In this document: piece by piece, positions 1 through 7,131 of the stretch
Position numbering within the stretch: position 1 is the first letter of the stretch
How the letters are laid out: each line of letters opens with the position of its first letter
Assembly: GCA_937858235.1 (NCBI GenBank)
Contig: CALLZZ010000170.1
Coordinates: forward strand, 1 to 31,256
DNA length: 31,256 nucleotides
Direction: 5' to 3'
Source of the DNA: an uncultured Clostridia bacterium
Lineage (GTDB): Bacteria > Bacillota > Clostridia > Oscillospirales > Oscillospiraceae
Notes under the pieces: model-generated
Told to the model about the DNA's origin: nothing
The model's input: only the letters and a program-made list of their open reading frames with translations
Database searches by the model: none
Made by a program: the position numbers and the translations under genes

Positions 1-3000
1 AGGTGGACAGCCCGGCGACGTTGCGCATCTTGGTGTATAAAAACAGGTTCTTGTAGTTGTGCGCTTCGTCCACATAGAGTCTGTCAACGCCGAGCTGCTC
101 GAAGGTGACCACGTCGTCCTTACGCCCGCCGTCGGTCAGCTTTTTCAGCTTTGCTTCCAGCCCCTTTTTCGTCCGTTCGAGCTGCTTGATGGTAAAATGC
201 TCCGCATGGCTGTCCTTAAGTTCCTCCAGCCCGTCCTCGATCTCCCCGATCTGCTCCTGCAAAAGTCGTTCCTGACGCTCGATCGACATGGGAATCTTCT
301 CAAACTGGCTGTGTCCGATGATCACCGCGTCGTAGTCGCCGGTGGCGATCCGGGCGCAGAATTTCTTGCGGTTTTTCGTTTCAAAGTCTTTTTTCCGGGC
401 GACGAGAAGATTGGCCGACGGGTAGAGGCGCAGAAATTCGGACGCCCACTGTTCCGTCAGATGGTTCGGCACGACGAACAGGGATTTCTGGCAAAGGCCC
501 AGGCGCTTCGCCTCCATCGCGGCGGCGGCCATCTCAAAGGTCTTGCCCGCGCCCACCTCATGCGCGAGCAGGGTGTTCCCGCCGTAGAGCTGGTGGGCGA
601 CGGCGTTCAGCTGGTGGTCCCGCAGGGTAATCTCCGGGTTCATGCCGGGGAACGTCAGATACCGCCCGTCGTATTCGCGGGGGCGGAAAGAGTTGAACAG
701 CTCGTTGTACTTTTTCGTGAGGGCCTGGCGGCGCTCCGGGTCCTTCCAGATCCACTCCCGGAAAGCGTCCTTGACGGCCTGCTGTTTCTGCTGGGCGAGG
801 GTGGTTTCCCTGCTGTTGAGGACGCGGCGCTCTTTGCCGTCCGCGTCTTCGACGGTGTCGTAGATCCGCACGTCCCGCAGGTTGAGGGAATCTTCGAGAA
901 TCCGGTAGGCGCTGGCGCGCTCGGTGCCGTAGGTCACATGGGCGGCCACGTTGTTGTACCCGACGCTGTTCTTGCCGGAGATATTCCATTCGGCGGTGAA
1001 CTCCGAGTAATTCACCCGGATTCCGTCCCGCACGTTGTACGGCGGCTCCAGCAACTCCTCCATGAACTGCTGGATAGATTCTCTGCCGATCCAGGTTGCT
1101 CCGAGGCGCACTTCGATTTCGGAGGCGTCGAGGTCCTTCGGCTGGGCGGCTTCCAGCGCCTCGATGTTGGGAGCGATTTTCTCCGCGAGGTCCGGCCGCA
1201 TTTCCGCGAGGGCTTTCGCCAGCCGCAGCTTGCGGCGCACGTTGCCGGAAAGGTATTCGTCCGCGGTGACGAACGGAATTTTCTCCAGATTATAAAAGGC
1301 TTTCGGGACGCTCGCCGGGTCCTGTTCGCCCAGGTCGCGGAAGATGACGCCTTTCAGCTCGCCGGCCAGTTCGTCCGGCGTCCTGCCGGTGAGCGAAGCC
1401 ATGTAATCCATGTCCACCCGCGCCTTTTCCGCGATGGAGAGCGCGAGGGCCTCCGACGCGGTGTCCACGGAGGTCACAATTTTGTGCTGCCGGATGGTGC
1501 GCCGGGTGAACATGTCGGCCTTGCGCTCCAGCTTGCCGTCCTCGTCCAGAACTTCGAGCGAGCAGAGAAGATAGTACGAGGAATCCTCCGAAAACGCGAG
1601 GCTGTTTCCGCGCGAGCTGATAAGGCCGTATTTTGCGGTGAAGGCGTCATACAGGGTATTCAGTTCGGCTTGTGTCTGCCGGATTGCCGCGTCTGTTGTG
1701 GATTCATCCAACTGGAGATCGATGAGTTTCTGAACGCAGTCCCGCAGCTCCACCATACCCTTGACGCGGGCTTTGGCGGTATCGCTCAGGTCGGGCTTCA
1801 CCATGCGGCTGTTTTCCCGGTAGTACACCTCGCCGTCAAAGACCGTATAGGAATAATTTTTGACGTTCGGATCGGCCGCCAGCGTGCCGCCGGACCCGCT
1901 CTGCGCTTCGCGCAGTTCGTCCTGCTCCGGCTCGGTGATCTGTCCCTGAATATGGGAAACTGCCTCGTGGAGCTGTGCGGAGAGGTCGGCGCCGGGGAAC
2001 GCTTCGCAGGCCGTTTCCATTTTGTCGCCGTACATGCGGTCGTCCCATTTGACGGTCCCGAGCACCATCTCAGGGTGGTCGGCAAAGTAGCTGTTGACGG
2101 GAATTCCGTCCTCGGTCTGGCCGAGATGCACCCAGTCAGGTTCGGCGTCGTCGCGGACTCCGTATCGTTCGCTTCCGGATGAATCCGAAAGCTCGCTCAT
2201 TCCGTCGCTCCTCCTTTCCCCAACGAATCTTTGATTCGTCGGGGGCCCCATAATGGGCCGGTCGCGCTTCTGGAGAAAAACGATGTCGGTGGTGACTTCC
2301 GTCCCGGCATTGGCCTTGAAAGCGTTGCTCGGGAGCCGGATGGCCCCCAGCAGATCGGCCCGCTGGGCGAGGTAGCGCCGCACGTCGGGCGACCGTTTGT
2401 CCATCGTGTAATGGCTGGTCACGAACGCGATTACGCCGCCCGGCCGCACCTGGTCGAGGGTTTTGGCAAAGAAGTAATCGTGAATCGGGAATCCGAGCTT
2501 GTCGTAGGCCCGGTCGGGCACCTTGTAGTTTCCAAACGGCACGTTGCCCACGGCGAGGTCGAAAAAGTCCCGCCGGTCGGTGGTTTCAAAGCCCGCGACG
2601 GTGATGTCCGCGTTTGGATAAAGCTGCTTGGCGATTCGGCCCGTGATGCTATCCAGCTCCACGCCGTAGAGCCTGCTTGCCGCCATGCTCTCCGGCAGCA
2701 GGCCGAAGAAGTTGCCGACGCCGCAGGCCGGTTCCAGAATATTGCCGGTTTGAAAGCCGAGATTTTTCACGGCCTCATAGATAGCCCGGATTACCGTAGG
2801 GCTGGTGTAGTGGGCGTTCAGGGTGGAGGCCCGCGCGGATTCATATTCCCTGTCGGTCAGGGCGTCTTTGAGTTCGGAGTATTCCTTCTTCCAGTCGGCG
2901 TTGTCCTTGTCGAACGCCTGCGGCAGGCCGCCCCAGCCGACGTACCGGGAGAGGGTTTCCTGTTCCTTCGGCGTCGCCGCGCGGCCCTCGGCCTCAATGG

Positions 3001-5116
3001 TTTTTAAGGTCCGGATGGCCGCGATATTGTAGGCGTATTTGGTTTTCGCGCCGCCGACGCCGAGATTGTCGTCGGTGATGCGGAAATTCCGCGGCTTCGG
3101 CTGTGCGGGAACAGGCTTTTCTACGGCGGTTTCTTCAGGGGCAGGCGCGCCGTTTTCCGGGCGCGGACTGCCGGACGGCTGCGCGGCCGGTTCCGGCGGC
3201 TTGACTTCGGCGGAAGGAACAACCGGTTCCCGCAGGACGGGCTCATGGGAAAAGCCGTCCAGCTCCCGCTGATACAGGGCGCGGAGAATGGGGGCGATTC
3301 TTTCCCAGGAAGCGGACCGCCTGCTGTTGTATTTGTCGTGAATCTCGACCTCGAAGCCCTTTGTGTCGGCAAAAAAGTCTGCCGTCTCGCCGGTAATCAG
3401 CTCCATCGTTTCCGCGGTTCCGGCACAGGTTTCGGAAAGCCACCGGGCCACACGGGCGTTGCCTTCCCTGCTGTGGAACAGCCCCGCGAGGGTCTGTTTG
3501 TCCTCCTGCCCCAGCAGGCCGGAGGTCAGGGCTTCGCGCAGGTCGGCGTCCACGTGTTCCAAATTCGTCGCCAGAAAGTCGGTCATCGGGCCGTTTCGGG
3601 AATCCCGGCGCAGCAGGCGTTCAAAGTTCTCCCGGCTTTCGGCCCGGAAAATCGGATAAGTAAGGGCGGGATCGCGGAGCTGAACGTCGGAAGTGCCAAT
3701 CCCGGTGATTTGAAAGGGTTTGTCGTCCAGATAGACCATGTCGCCCACCTGGTAGGGCGGGGTGGCGATTTCCGGAACCGCCTGTTGAAGCGCCGCCCAC
3801 TGTTCGTCGGAGAGCGACACGTCCACTTCACGAGAAGCATCGCCATTTCCGATGGTGATCGTGTCACCCGTGCGGGAAATGGGCTGACCGCTCAGCTCAG
3901 GCGCGGCGGGCATGGAAAAAGCGGAGGGCTTTTCGCTCTCCGCTTCGTCGATGCGCTGGACCTGTTCCTGTTCCGATGGGAAAAAACTCAGCTGTAGATC
4001 AGTTCCGTCCGGATTATTTCCTCGGCCTGGGCTTTCAGGTCGTTCATCAGGCCCACCCACTTCATGGGATCGGACGCCTTCAGGCTTTCCGTCACGCCTG
4101 CCGACTTCATCAGCTCCGGCATCATCCGCTCCAGCCGCTCGTTCGCCGTCCGGTCGATCTCCAGCAGGTGCGGATACAGCTTCCCGCTCAGCGTCAGGCT
4201 GTTGTAGAGAATCGGGCGGTGTTCCTTCAGGTACTCTCTCCGCATCCGCCCGTACTTCCCGATGGGCTGTTCCGGCTGCTTCAGCGTCAGGTCGGGAATC
4301 AGGTAATCCCCGTTCTTCGTGTAGGTCAGGCCGTTCTTCATGGGAAATGCTCCTTTCCGCGAGATGCTCGCGCTCGTAGTTTTTGACGGTGACTTCGATT
4401 TCCCGCAGCACCCGCTCGCTTGCTTCGCTGACCGCCGTACCGAGGGCGGCCACGGTGTCCGGGGTATTGAAATCGAAAACGCTCAGGAAATCCTCATGTT
4501 CGAAATATTCGTCCGGGTTCATTCCGCAGCGGGAAAGCAGCATGTACGAAACGCTGACGGTTGCCGCTTCCCTGAACGCCGTTTCCACGTTGAACTCATC
4601 ATAGCCCTCTAAAAAACTGCCGTCAACGGTGTAAAGGATTTCGTGGAGATTGTCATGGGCGTATTCCGCCGCGAGCCGGGCGGCGATGTCCTGAAGCTGG
4701 TCGCTGAGGTTTTCTTTTGCGGGGACGCCGAAGGCGTCCGCAAGGGCCTTCGATACCGGCGCTTCGTGCTCCGGCTTGAGTTCCCACAGGAACGGGCGGC
4801 GGGACTGCTCATTTCCCCCGGTGTCCGCGACGTCGAACACATAGCGCAGGCGGGGGCGGCCGCCGGTATTGTCAATCAGGGCGATGCCGCGCGAGCCGCG
4901 CTTGACCCACCGGCGCATCCTCTCATTCCAGAGGCCGTATTCCGCGCAGGCCGTCGCTTCGGGCCGCTGGGCGTAAATCATGAGCTGCTCGTGGTACGGG
5001 TATTTGTAGAGCCGGGCGGCGGTTTTCAGAAAATCCGTCCAGCTTTCGTGGCTGGCGGTGATCTGCTTTGCGGTTTTCTCCGCAATCTGCTCGCAGGCTT
5101 GCAGTTTCGTCGGCAT
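1..5116 (-). CDS. Giant N6-adenine methylase / SNF2-type helicase of a conjugative element (3' end outside window)
   Basis: About 1705 codons are present and the frame is still open at the window edge. It starts at the ATG at 5116 after the ribosome site GAAAGGAG. A short N-terminal module (residues 1-58) recurs in two small genes upstream. A methyltransferase core follows, with motif I LEPACGVGNFFG near residue 794 and the catalytic-type motif GNVPFG near 855. A helicase domain comes next, with Walker A EVGAGKT near 1520 and the DEAH-type motif YVDEAHNYKNL near 1680. Proteins of this architecture (roughly 2,500-3,000 residues) are standard in Tn1549/CTn-like elements; they are thought to act on element DNA in the cytoplasm, but the exact role is unproven. 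Residues 258-376 are Arg/Asp/Glu/Gly/Pro-rich because the same DNA encodes tnpV in another frame. Residues about 957-990 are an extra segment from a hairpin insertion. A terminator lies just upstream of the ribosome site. Confidence 0.93.
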   Translation of the reverse strand, partial: MPTKLQACEQIAEKTAKQITASHESWTDFLKTAARLYKYPYHEQLMIYAQRPEATACAEYGLWNERMRRWVKRGSRGIALIDNTGGRPRLRYVFDVADTGGNEQSRRPFLWELKPEHEAPVSKALADAFGVPAKENLSDQLQDIAARLAAEYAHDNLHEILYTVDGSFLEGYDEFNVETAFREAATVSVSYMLLSRCGMNPDEYFEHEDFLSVFDFNTPDTVAALGTAVSEASERVLREIEVTVKNYEREHLAERSISHEERPDLHEERGLPDSRPDAEAAGTAHREVRADAERVPEGTPPDSLQQPDAEREAVSAPAGDRPDGERAAGADDAGADEVGRRDGKPEGVRSHEVGGPDERPESPGRGNNPDGTDLQLSFFPSEQEQVQRIDEAESEKPSAFSMPAAPELSGQPISRTGDTITIGNGDASREVDVSLSDEQWAALQQAVPEIATPPYQVGDMVYLDDKPFQITGIGTSDVQLRDPALTYPIFRAESRENFERLLRRDSRNGPMTDFLATNLEHVDADLREALTSGLLGQEDKQTLAGLFHSREGNARVARWLSETCAGTAETMELITGETADFFADTKGFEVEIHDKYNSRRSASWERIAPILRALYQRELDGFSHEPVLREPVVPSAEVKPPEPAAQPSGSPRPENGAPAPEETAVEKPVPAQPKPRNFRITDDNLGVGGAKTKYAYNIAAIRTLKTIEAEGRAATPKEQETLSRYVGWGGLPQAFDKDNADWKKEYSELKDALTDREYESARASTLNAHYTSPTVIRAIYEAVKNLGFQTGNILEPACGVGNFFGLLPESMAASRLYGVELDSITGRIAKQLYPNADITVAGFETTDRRDFFDLAVGNVPFGNYKVPDRAYDKLGFPIHDYFFAKTLDQVRPGGVIAFVTSHYTMDKRSPDVRRYLAQRADLLGAIRLPSNAFKANAGTEVTTDIVFLQKRDRPIMGPPTNQRFVGERRSDGMSELSDSSGSERYGVRDDAEPDWVHLGQTEDGIPVNSYFADHPEMVLGTVKWDDRMYGDKMETACEAFPGADLSAQLHEAVSHIQGQITEPEQDELREAQSGSGGTLAADPNVKNYSYTVFDGEVYYRENSRMVKPDLSDTAKARVKGMVELRDCVQKLIDLQLDESTTDAAIRQTQAELNTLYDAFTAKYGLISSRGNSLAFSEDSSYYLLCSLEVLDEDGKLERKADMFTRRTIRQHKIVTSVDTASEALALSIAEKARVDMDYMASLTGRTPDELAGELKGVIFRDLGEQDPASVPKAFYNLEKIPFVTADEYLSGNVRRKLRLAKALAEMRPDLAEKIAPNIEALEAAQPKDLDASEIEVRLGATWIGRESIQQFMEELLEPPYNVRDGIRVNYSEFTAEWNISGKNSVGYNNVAAHVTYGTERASAYRILEDSLNLRDVRIYDTVEDADGKERRVLNSRETTLAQQKQQAVKDAFREWIWKDPERRQALTKKYNELFNSFRPREYDGRYLTFPGMNPEITLRDHQLNAVAHQLYGGNTLLAHEVGAGKTFEMAAAAMEAKRLGLCQKSLFVVPNHLTEQWASEFLRLYPSANLLVARKKDFETKNRKKFCARIATGDYDAVIIGHSQFEKIPMSIERQERLLQEQIGEIEDGLEELKDSHAEHFTIKQLERTKKGLEAKLKKLTDGGRKDDVVTFEQLGVDRLYVDEAHNYKNLFLYTKMRNVAGLST
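2155..2252 (-). mobile_element. Small hairpin element (about 100 bp) inserted in the helicase gene, copy 1
   Basis: On the minus strand this segment begins GGGGCCCCCG. It then has a hairpin (ACGAATC, loop AAA, GATTCGT, closed by CCCC/GGGG), then TGGGGAAAGGAGG, a spacer containing ACG, and an in-frame ATG. It adds about 34 residues between the usual methylase sequence KRDRPI and EPDWVHLG. The same layout is in topB at 14119-14219. The exact right end is uncertain: I place it at GGAGTCC, which resembles the end of the other copy. It keeps the reading frame open and brings a good ribosome site with an ATG. Confidence 0.55.
3988..4341 (-). CDS. tnpV: TnpV family transposon-encoded protein, nested inside the helicase gene
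   Basis: A 117-residue protein starting MKNGLTYTKNGDYLIPDLTL, with the family hallmarks KYGRMRREYLKEHRP, LYPHLLEIDRTANERLERMM and the ending AEEIIRTELIYS. I recognise this as TnpV, a small protein of unknown biochemical role carried by many Firmicutes conjugative elements. It has its own ribosome site (AAAGGAG, 8 nt before the ATG). It is read in a different frame from the surrounding methylase/helicase gene, which stays open through the whole overlap. The TnpV frame gives the conserved, family-like protein, while the helicase frame gives a low-complexity linker. This suggests that selection acts on tnpV and that the helicase merely tolerates it. Both products are probably made. Confidence 0.85.
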   Translation of the reverse strand: MKNGLTYTKNGDYLIPDLTLKQPEQPIGKYGRMRREYLKEHRPILYNSLTLSGKLYPHLLEIDRTANERLERMMPELMKSAGVTESLKASDPMKWVGLMNDLKAQAEEIIRTELIYS

Positions 5117-5145
5117 ACAATCCAACTCCTTTCTCGGGTTTGGGT

Positions 5146-5170
5146 AAAAAAAGAACAGCCCGAAGGCTGC
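5146..5170 (-). terminator. Rho-independent terminator just upstream of the helicase gene
   Basis: Minus-strand hairpin GCAGCC-TTCG-GGCTGT, a six-pair stem (one G-T) with a very stable UUCG loop, followed by TTCTTTTTTT. It ends the cargo operon 30 nt before the helicase start. Near-identical copies stand at the same place before both chimeric genes. Confidence 0.85.
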
Positions 5171-5193
5171 CCTAAATGTTGAAGTTTGTCATC

Positions 5194-5400
5194 TTATCCG
5201 ATTTTATTGAAAAACACGGTCTGTTCTTTCAGAGAGATTTTTCCGACCTGATACCCGTACTGAGTCAATTCTTTTTTGTATCTCAGAAAAGAATGGTCTA
5301 TCTCAATCCCCGCAATATCATGGATTTCATTGAAAGACAGCTTTATGGACGGACTGCCGTTTTTCTGAATGTATTCCCATAAGGCATTGTACTTGCTCAT
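5194..5400 (-). CDS. Small conserved protein, possibly DUF7662-like
   Basis: A 68-residue soluble protein beginning MSKYNALWEYIQKNG. The ATG at 5400 is 6 nt after the stop of the membrane-protein gene, with AAAGGAA upstream. The pattern (an aromatic SKYxxLWEYI start, then SFNEIHDIAG and SFLRYKKELTQYGYQVGKIS) matches a small family widespread in Firmicutes that I associate with DUF7662; this name is from memory and not certain. The helix-turn-like central part could bind DNA or a partner, but function is unknown. It is the last gene of cassette 1 and is followed directly by the cassette terminator. Confidence 0.7.
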   Translation of the reverse strand: MSKYNALWEYIQKNGSPSIKLSFNEIHDIAGIEIDHSFLRYKKELTQYGYQVGKISLKEQTVFFNKIG

Positions 5401-5406
5401 GGTGTT

Positions 5407-5715
5407 TCAGGATTCCTTTCTAAAGTAAACGAACAATGCGCTTACGTTGAGAATCATTGTCACCACAAGAAGCAGGGCGGAAACCAGGGCGACTGCATGG
5501 GAAGTGTCCAGAAGCGCCGACCAATCTTCTATTTTTACCAGGTGATCGTTGTAGAAAAGCTGGAAACACAGGGAAACGGCGCAGGCACTGAGGCTTGTTA
5601 CGGTAAAGGCGGCGTATCTTTTGCAACTGATTTTATTGTGCCGGGCAAGATTGACAGCAGGCAGGATCCATGCAATCAGTCCAAGAATCAGGCTTCCCTC
5701 GTTTAACCATCCCAC
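5407..5715 (-). CDS. Small membrane protein, about three transmembrane helices
   Basis: A 102-residue protein of unknown function. I choose the GTG at 5715 because GGAGG stands 10 nt before it; the frame is open further upstream, but that part has no good ribosome site. Hydrophobic stretches are GSLILGLIAWILPAVNL at the N-terminus, a middle segment around AAFTVTSLSACAVSLCFQLF, and AVALVSALLLVVTMILNVSA near the end, with a short basic tail. It lies between merR and the 68-residue gene in the same direction, so the three probably form one operon. A TATAAT box about 45 nt upstream could also give separate transcription. Confidence 0.65.
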   Translation of the reverse strand: MGWLNEGSLILGLIAWILPAVNLARHNKISCKRYAAFTVTSLSACAVSLCFQLFYNDHLVKIEDWSALLDTSHAVALVSALLLVVTMILNVSALFVYFRKES

Positions 5716-5808
5716 TATAAAACAGCCTCCTTCATCATTCGAGATTCGTTTTTCGTTGCCATCATTATACCGCACATACATGAACTTACATCACAAGATG
5801 GAAGGAAA

Positions 5809-6660
5809 TTATGTCGCAATTAGTTTATCCAGCTTTTCCAGTCTGGAGCAATAGGCATCATAGGCCGGGCTTAGACGGCGTAATGCCGGAATAAACGTGT
5901 CGTAATACCCCGCTTTTGTCAAGCGTACACGCATCACTCGATTGTTATGCCGAACATAAACGACGATTGGATTGAACCGGACGTGCCATTTCCTCTGTTG
6001 CTTCTGCTGGCAGCGAACGGTTTCAATAAACTGCTTCATTTCTTTCTCATTGCCATTCACGATTTTACTGATTCCCTGCTCGGGATCAATGGCTTGTGCA
6101 GGAATGGAATTTTTGAAACGGTGTTGCAAAAGCCGCAGCGATAGCGGCAACTTCACTTCCACGTTGTCCAGCCACCGCACCATGCACTCATACGCTTCCG
6201 CCTGCTGCGGAGTTTTAATCGTTTCTTGCAGGTAAGGACCGAAATGCCTGACAAGGTATTCGCCCCAAAATCCGGGAAACGCCAGGATCAATTTTTCTTC
6301 CACAGGGCCGGTAAGATGCGAAGCCTCCGGGGAATCCAACACCGTTAAATCGTAATTGGCAATCAGCTTATCCAGAATGGCGAGGCGTTCCTTCGCTTCT
6401 ACGGCTTCCGCCTGTTTGCGGATGCGGATGACGCGCAAAATTCCCTGTTTATCCTTGCTGTCCAGTATCGCTTTGATGTCCTTGGCCGATAGGTCCAAAA
6501 GGCGCAGCAGATGGATTTCCCTGATTCTTGCGACATCGGCATCACTGAAATTGCGGTAGCCGTTTCCATCGGCCTGTACATGGATTAGCCCCTGCTTTTC
6601 ATACCAATTGATTGCCTTTTTTGTTGTGCCGATTTGCGAGCAAACCTCATTAATTCGCAT
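5809..6660 (-). CDS. MerR family transcriptional regulator
   Basis: A 283-residue protein. The start MRINEVCSQIG at 6660 follows AGGAGGT by 7 nt; the frame extends further upstream but without support. The N-terminal winged helix-turn-helix (about residues 1-70) has the MerR pattern: INWYEKQGLI, then NGYRNFSDADVARIREIHLLRLLDLSAKDIKAIL. A coiled-coil dimer helix follows (about 75-110). The long C-terminal domain (about 170 residues) is an effector-sensing region I cannot assign; it lacks the conserved Cys set of metal-sensing MerR proteins. It probably controls its own promoter, which has the 19-bp spacer typical of MerR targets. The likely targets are itself and the two downstream small genes; no transporter or enzyme sits in this cassette. 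Confidence 0.88.
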   Translation of the reverse strand: MRINEVCSQIGTTKKAINWYEKQGLIHVQADGNGYRNFSDADVARIREIHLLRLLDLSAKDIKAILDSKDKQGILRVIRIRKQAEAVEAKERLAILDKLIANYDLTVLDSPEASHLTGPVEEKLILAFPGFWGEYLVRHFGPYLQETIKTPQQAEAYECMVRWLDNVEVKLPLSLRLLQHRFKNSIPAQAIDPEQGISKIVNGNEKEMKQFIETVRCQQKQQRKWHVRFNPIVVYVRHNNRVMRVRLTKAGYYDTFIPALRRLSPAYDAYCSRLEKLDKLIAT

Positions 6661-6680
6661 TTGTCTTACCTCCTGCGCCC

Positions 6681-6711
6681 ACAGTACACCAGTCCCCAGG
6701 GGAACAGTCAA
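6681..6711 (-). promoter_or_regulatory. MerR-type promoter of the merR cassette
   Basis: On the minus strand: -35 TTGACT, a spacer of exactly 19 bp, -10 TACTGT. The long spacer holds a near-palindrome, GTTCCCCTGGGGAC. MerR regulators twist such over-long spacers to activate, so this is very likely the operator of the gene just downstream. Confidence 0.75.
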
Positions 6712-6761
6712 GAGCTTTTGATAATTCTGATTCAGTATAGCACATAAGAGGAAGCATTTAT

Positions 6762-7049
6762 TCAGCTTTCATCCTCGAAATCCGGGAACAGGTCCAGCTT
6801 GGCATATTCCTCATCGCTCATGCGCCGGAGCTTCTCCAGCGCGGAATCCGTCAGGGCCAGAAGCTCCGTTTCGTCCGCGCAGGCCGTCGCTTCGGGCCGC
6901 TGGGCGTAAATCATTAGCTGCTCGTGGTACGGGTATTTGTAGAGCCGGGCGGCGGTTTTCAGAAAATCCGTCCAGCTTTCATGACTGGCGGTGATCTGCG
7001 TCGCAGTGTGATCGGCCATTTGCGCCAGAGCCTGCACATTACTTGGCAT
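6762..7049 (-). CDS. Chimeric small protein: helicase N-terminus fused to TTRAP C-terminus (copy 1)
   Basis: A 95-residue protein. Residues 1-58 match the N-terminus of the giant helicase (ITASHESWTDFLKTAARLYK, then EATACA). The rest (DETELLALTDSALEKLRRMS onward) matches the C-terminal half of the TTRAP-like protein at 10407-10613. The fusion point is TCCGCGC (plus strand 6874-6880), where the helicase and TTRAP genes share those 7 bases. The first 17 residues differ clearly from the local helicase, so this copy probably came from a related element rather than from a recent local duplication. The frame is intact and a ribosome-site-like AGAAGG precedes the ATG, so it may be expressed. It could be a mere recombination scar. 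Confidence 0.6.
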   Translation of the reverse strand: MPSNVQALAQMADHTATQITASHESWTDFLKTAARLYKYPYHEQLMIYAQRPEATACADETELLALTDSALEKLRRMSDEEYAKLDLFPDFEDES

Positions 7050-7079
7050 AGTAAAAATCCTTCTTTCGGTTTTTGGGAC

Positions 7080-7104
7080 AAAAAAAGAACAGCCCGAAGG
7101 CTGT
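7080..7104 (-). terminator. UUCG-loop terminator after the MFS cargo
   Basis: Minus-strand stem ACAGCC-TTCG-GGCTGT followed by TTCTTTTTTT, 31 nt before the start of chimeric gene copy 1. It is equivalent to the terminator at 5146-5170 and terminates the MFS transcript of cassette 2. Confidence 0.85.
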
Positions 7105-7131
7105 CCTCTAAAACCAGCATTGCCTTAACAA

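Larger units (their letters stand above)
4948..6880 (-). other. Cargo cassette 1: TTRAP 3' end, MerR/membrane/small protein cargo, terminator, helicase 5' end
   Basis: The unit runs between two copies of TCCGCGC (4941-4947 and 6874-6880, plus-strand reading). In transcription order it contains the 3' third of a TTRAP-like gene, the cargo (MerR regulator, three-helix membrane protein, 68-residue protein), a UUCG-loop terminator and the first 58 codons of the helicase gene. Here the helicase gene continues intact. The boundaries are inferred from where the chimeric gene upstream changes similarity from helicase to TTRAP. Confidence 0.65.

Noticed and set aside
59..2182. Long plus-strand open frame (707 codons)
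   Set aside because: It lies antisense to the helicase gene, whose minus-strand frame has clear conserved motifs; the plus frame has biased composition and no recognisable domains. GC-rich DNA commonly gives such shadows.
2221..2252. Hairpin in the helicase gene as a transcription terminator
   Set aside because: The stem is followed by a purine-rich ribosome-site sequence, not a run of U, so it is not an intrinsic terminator.
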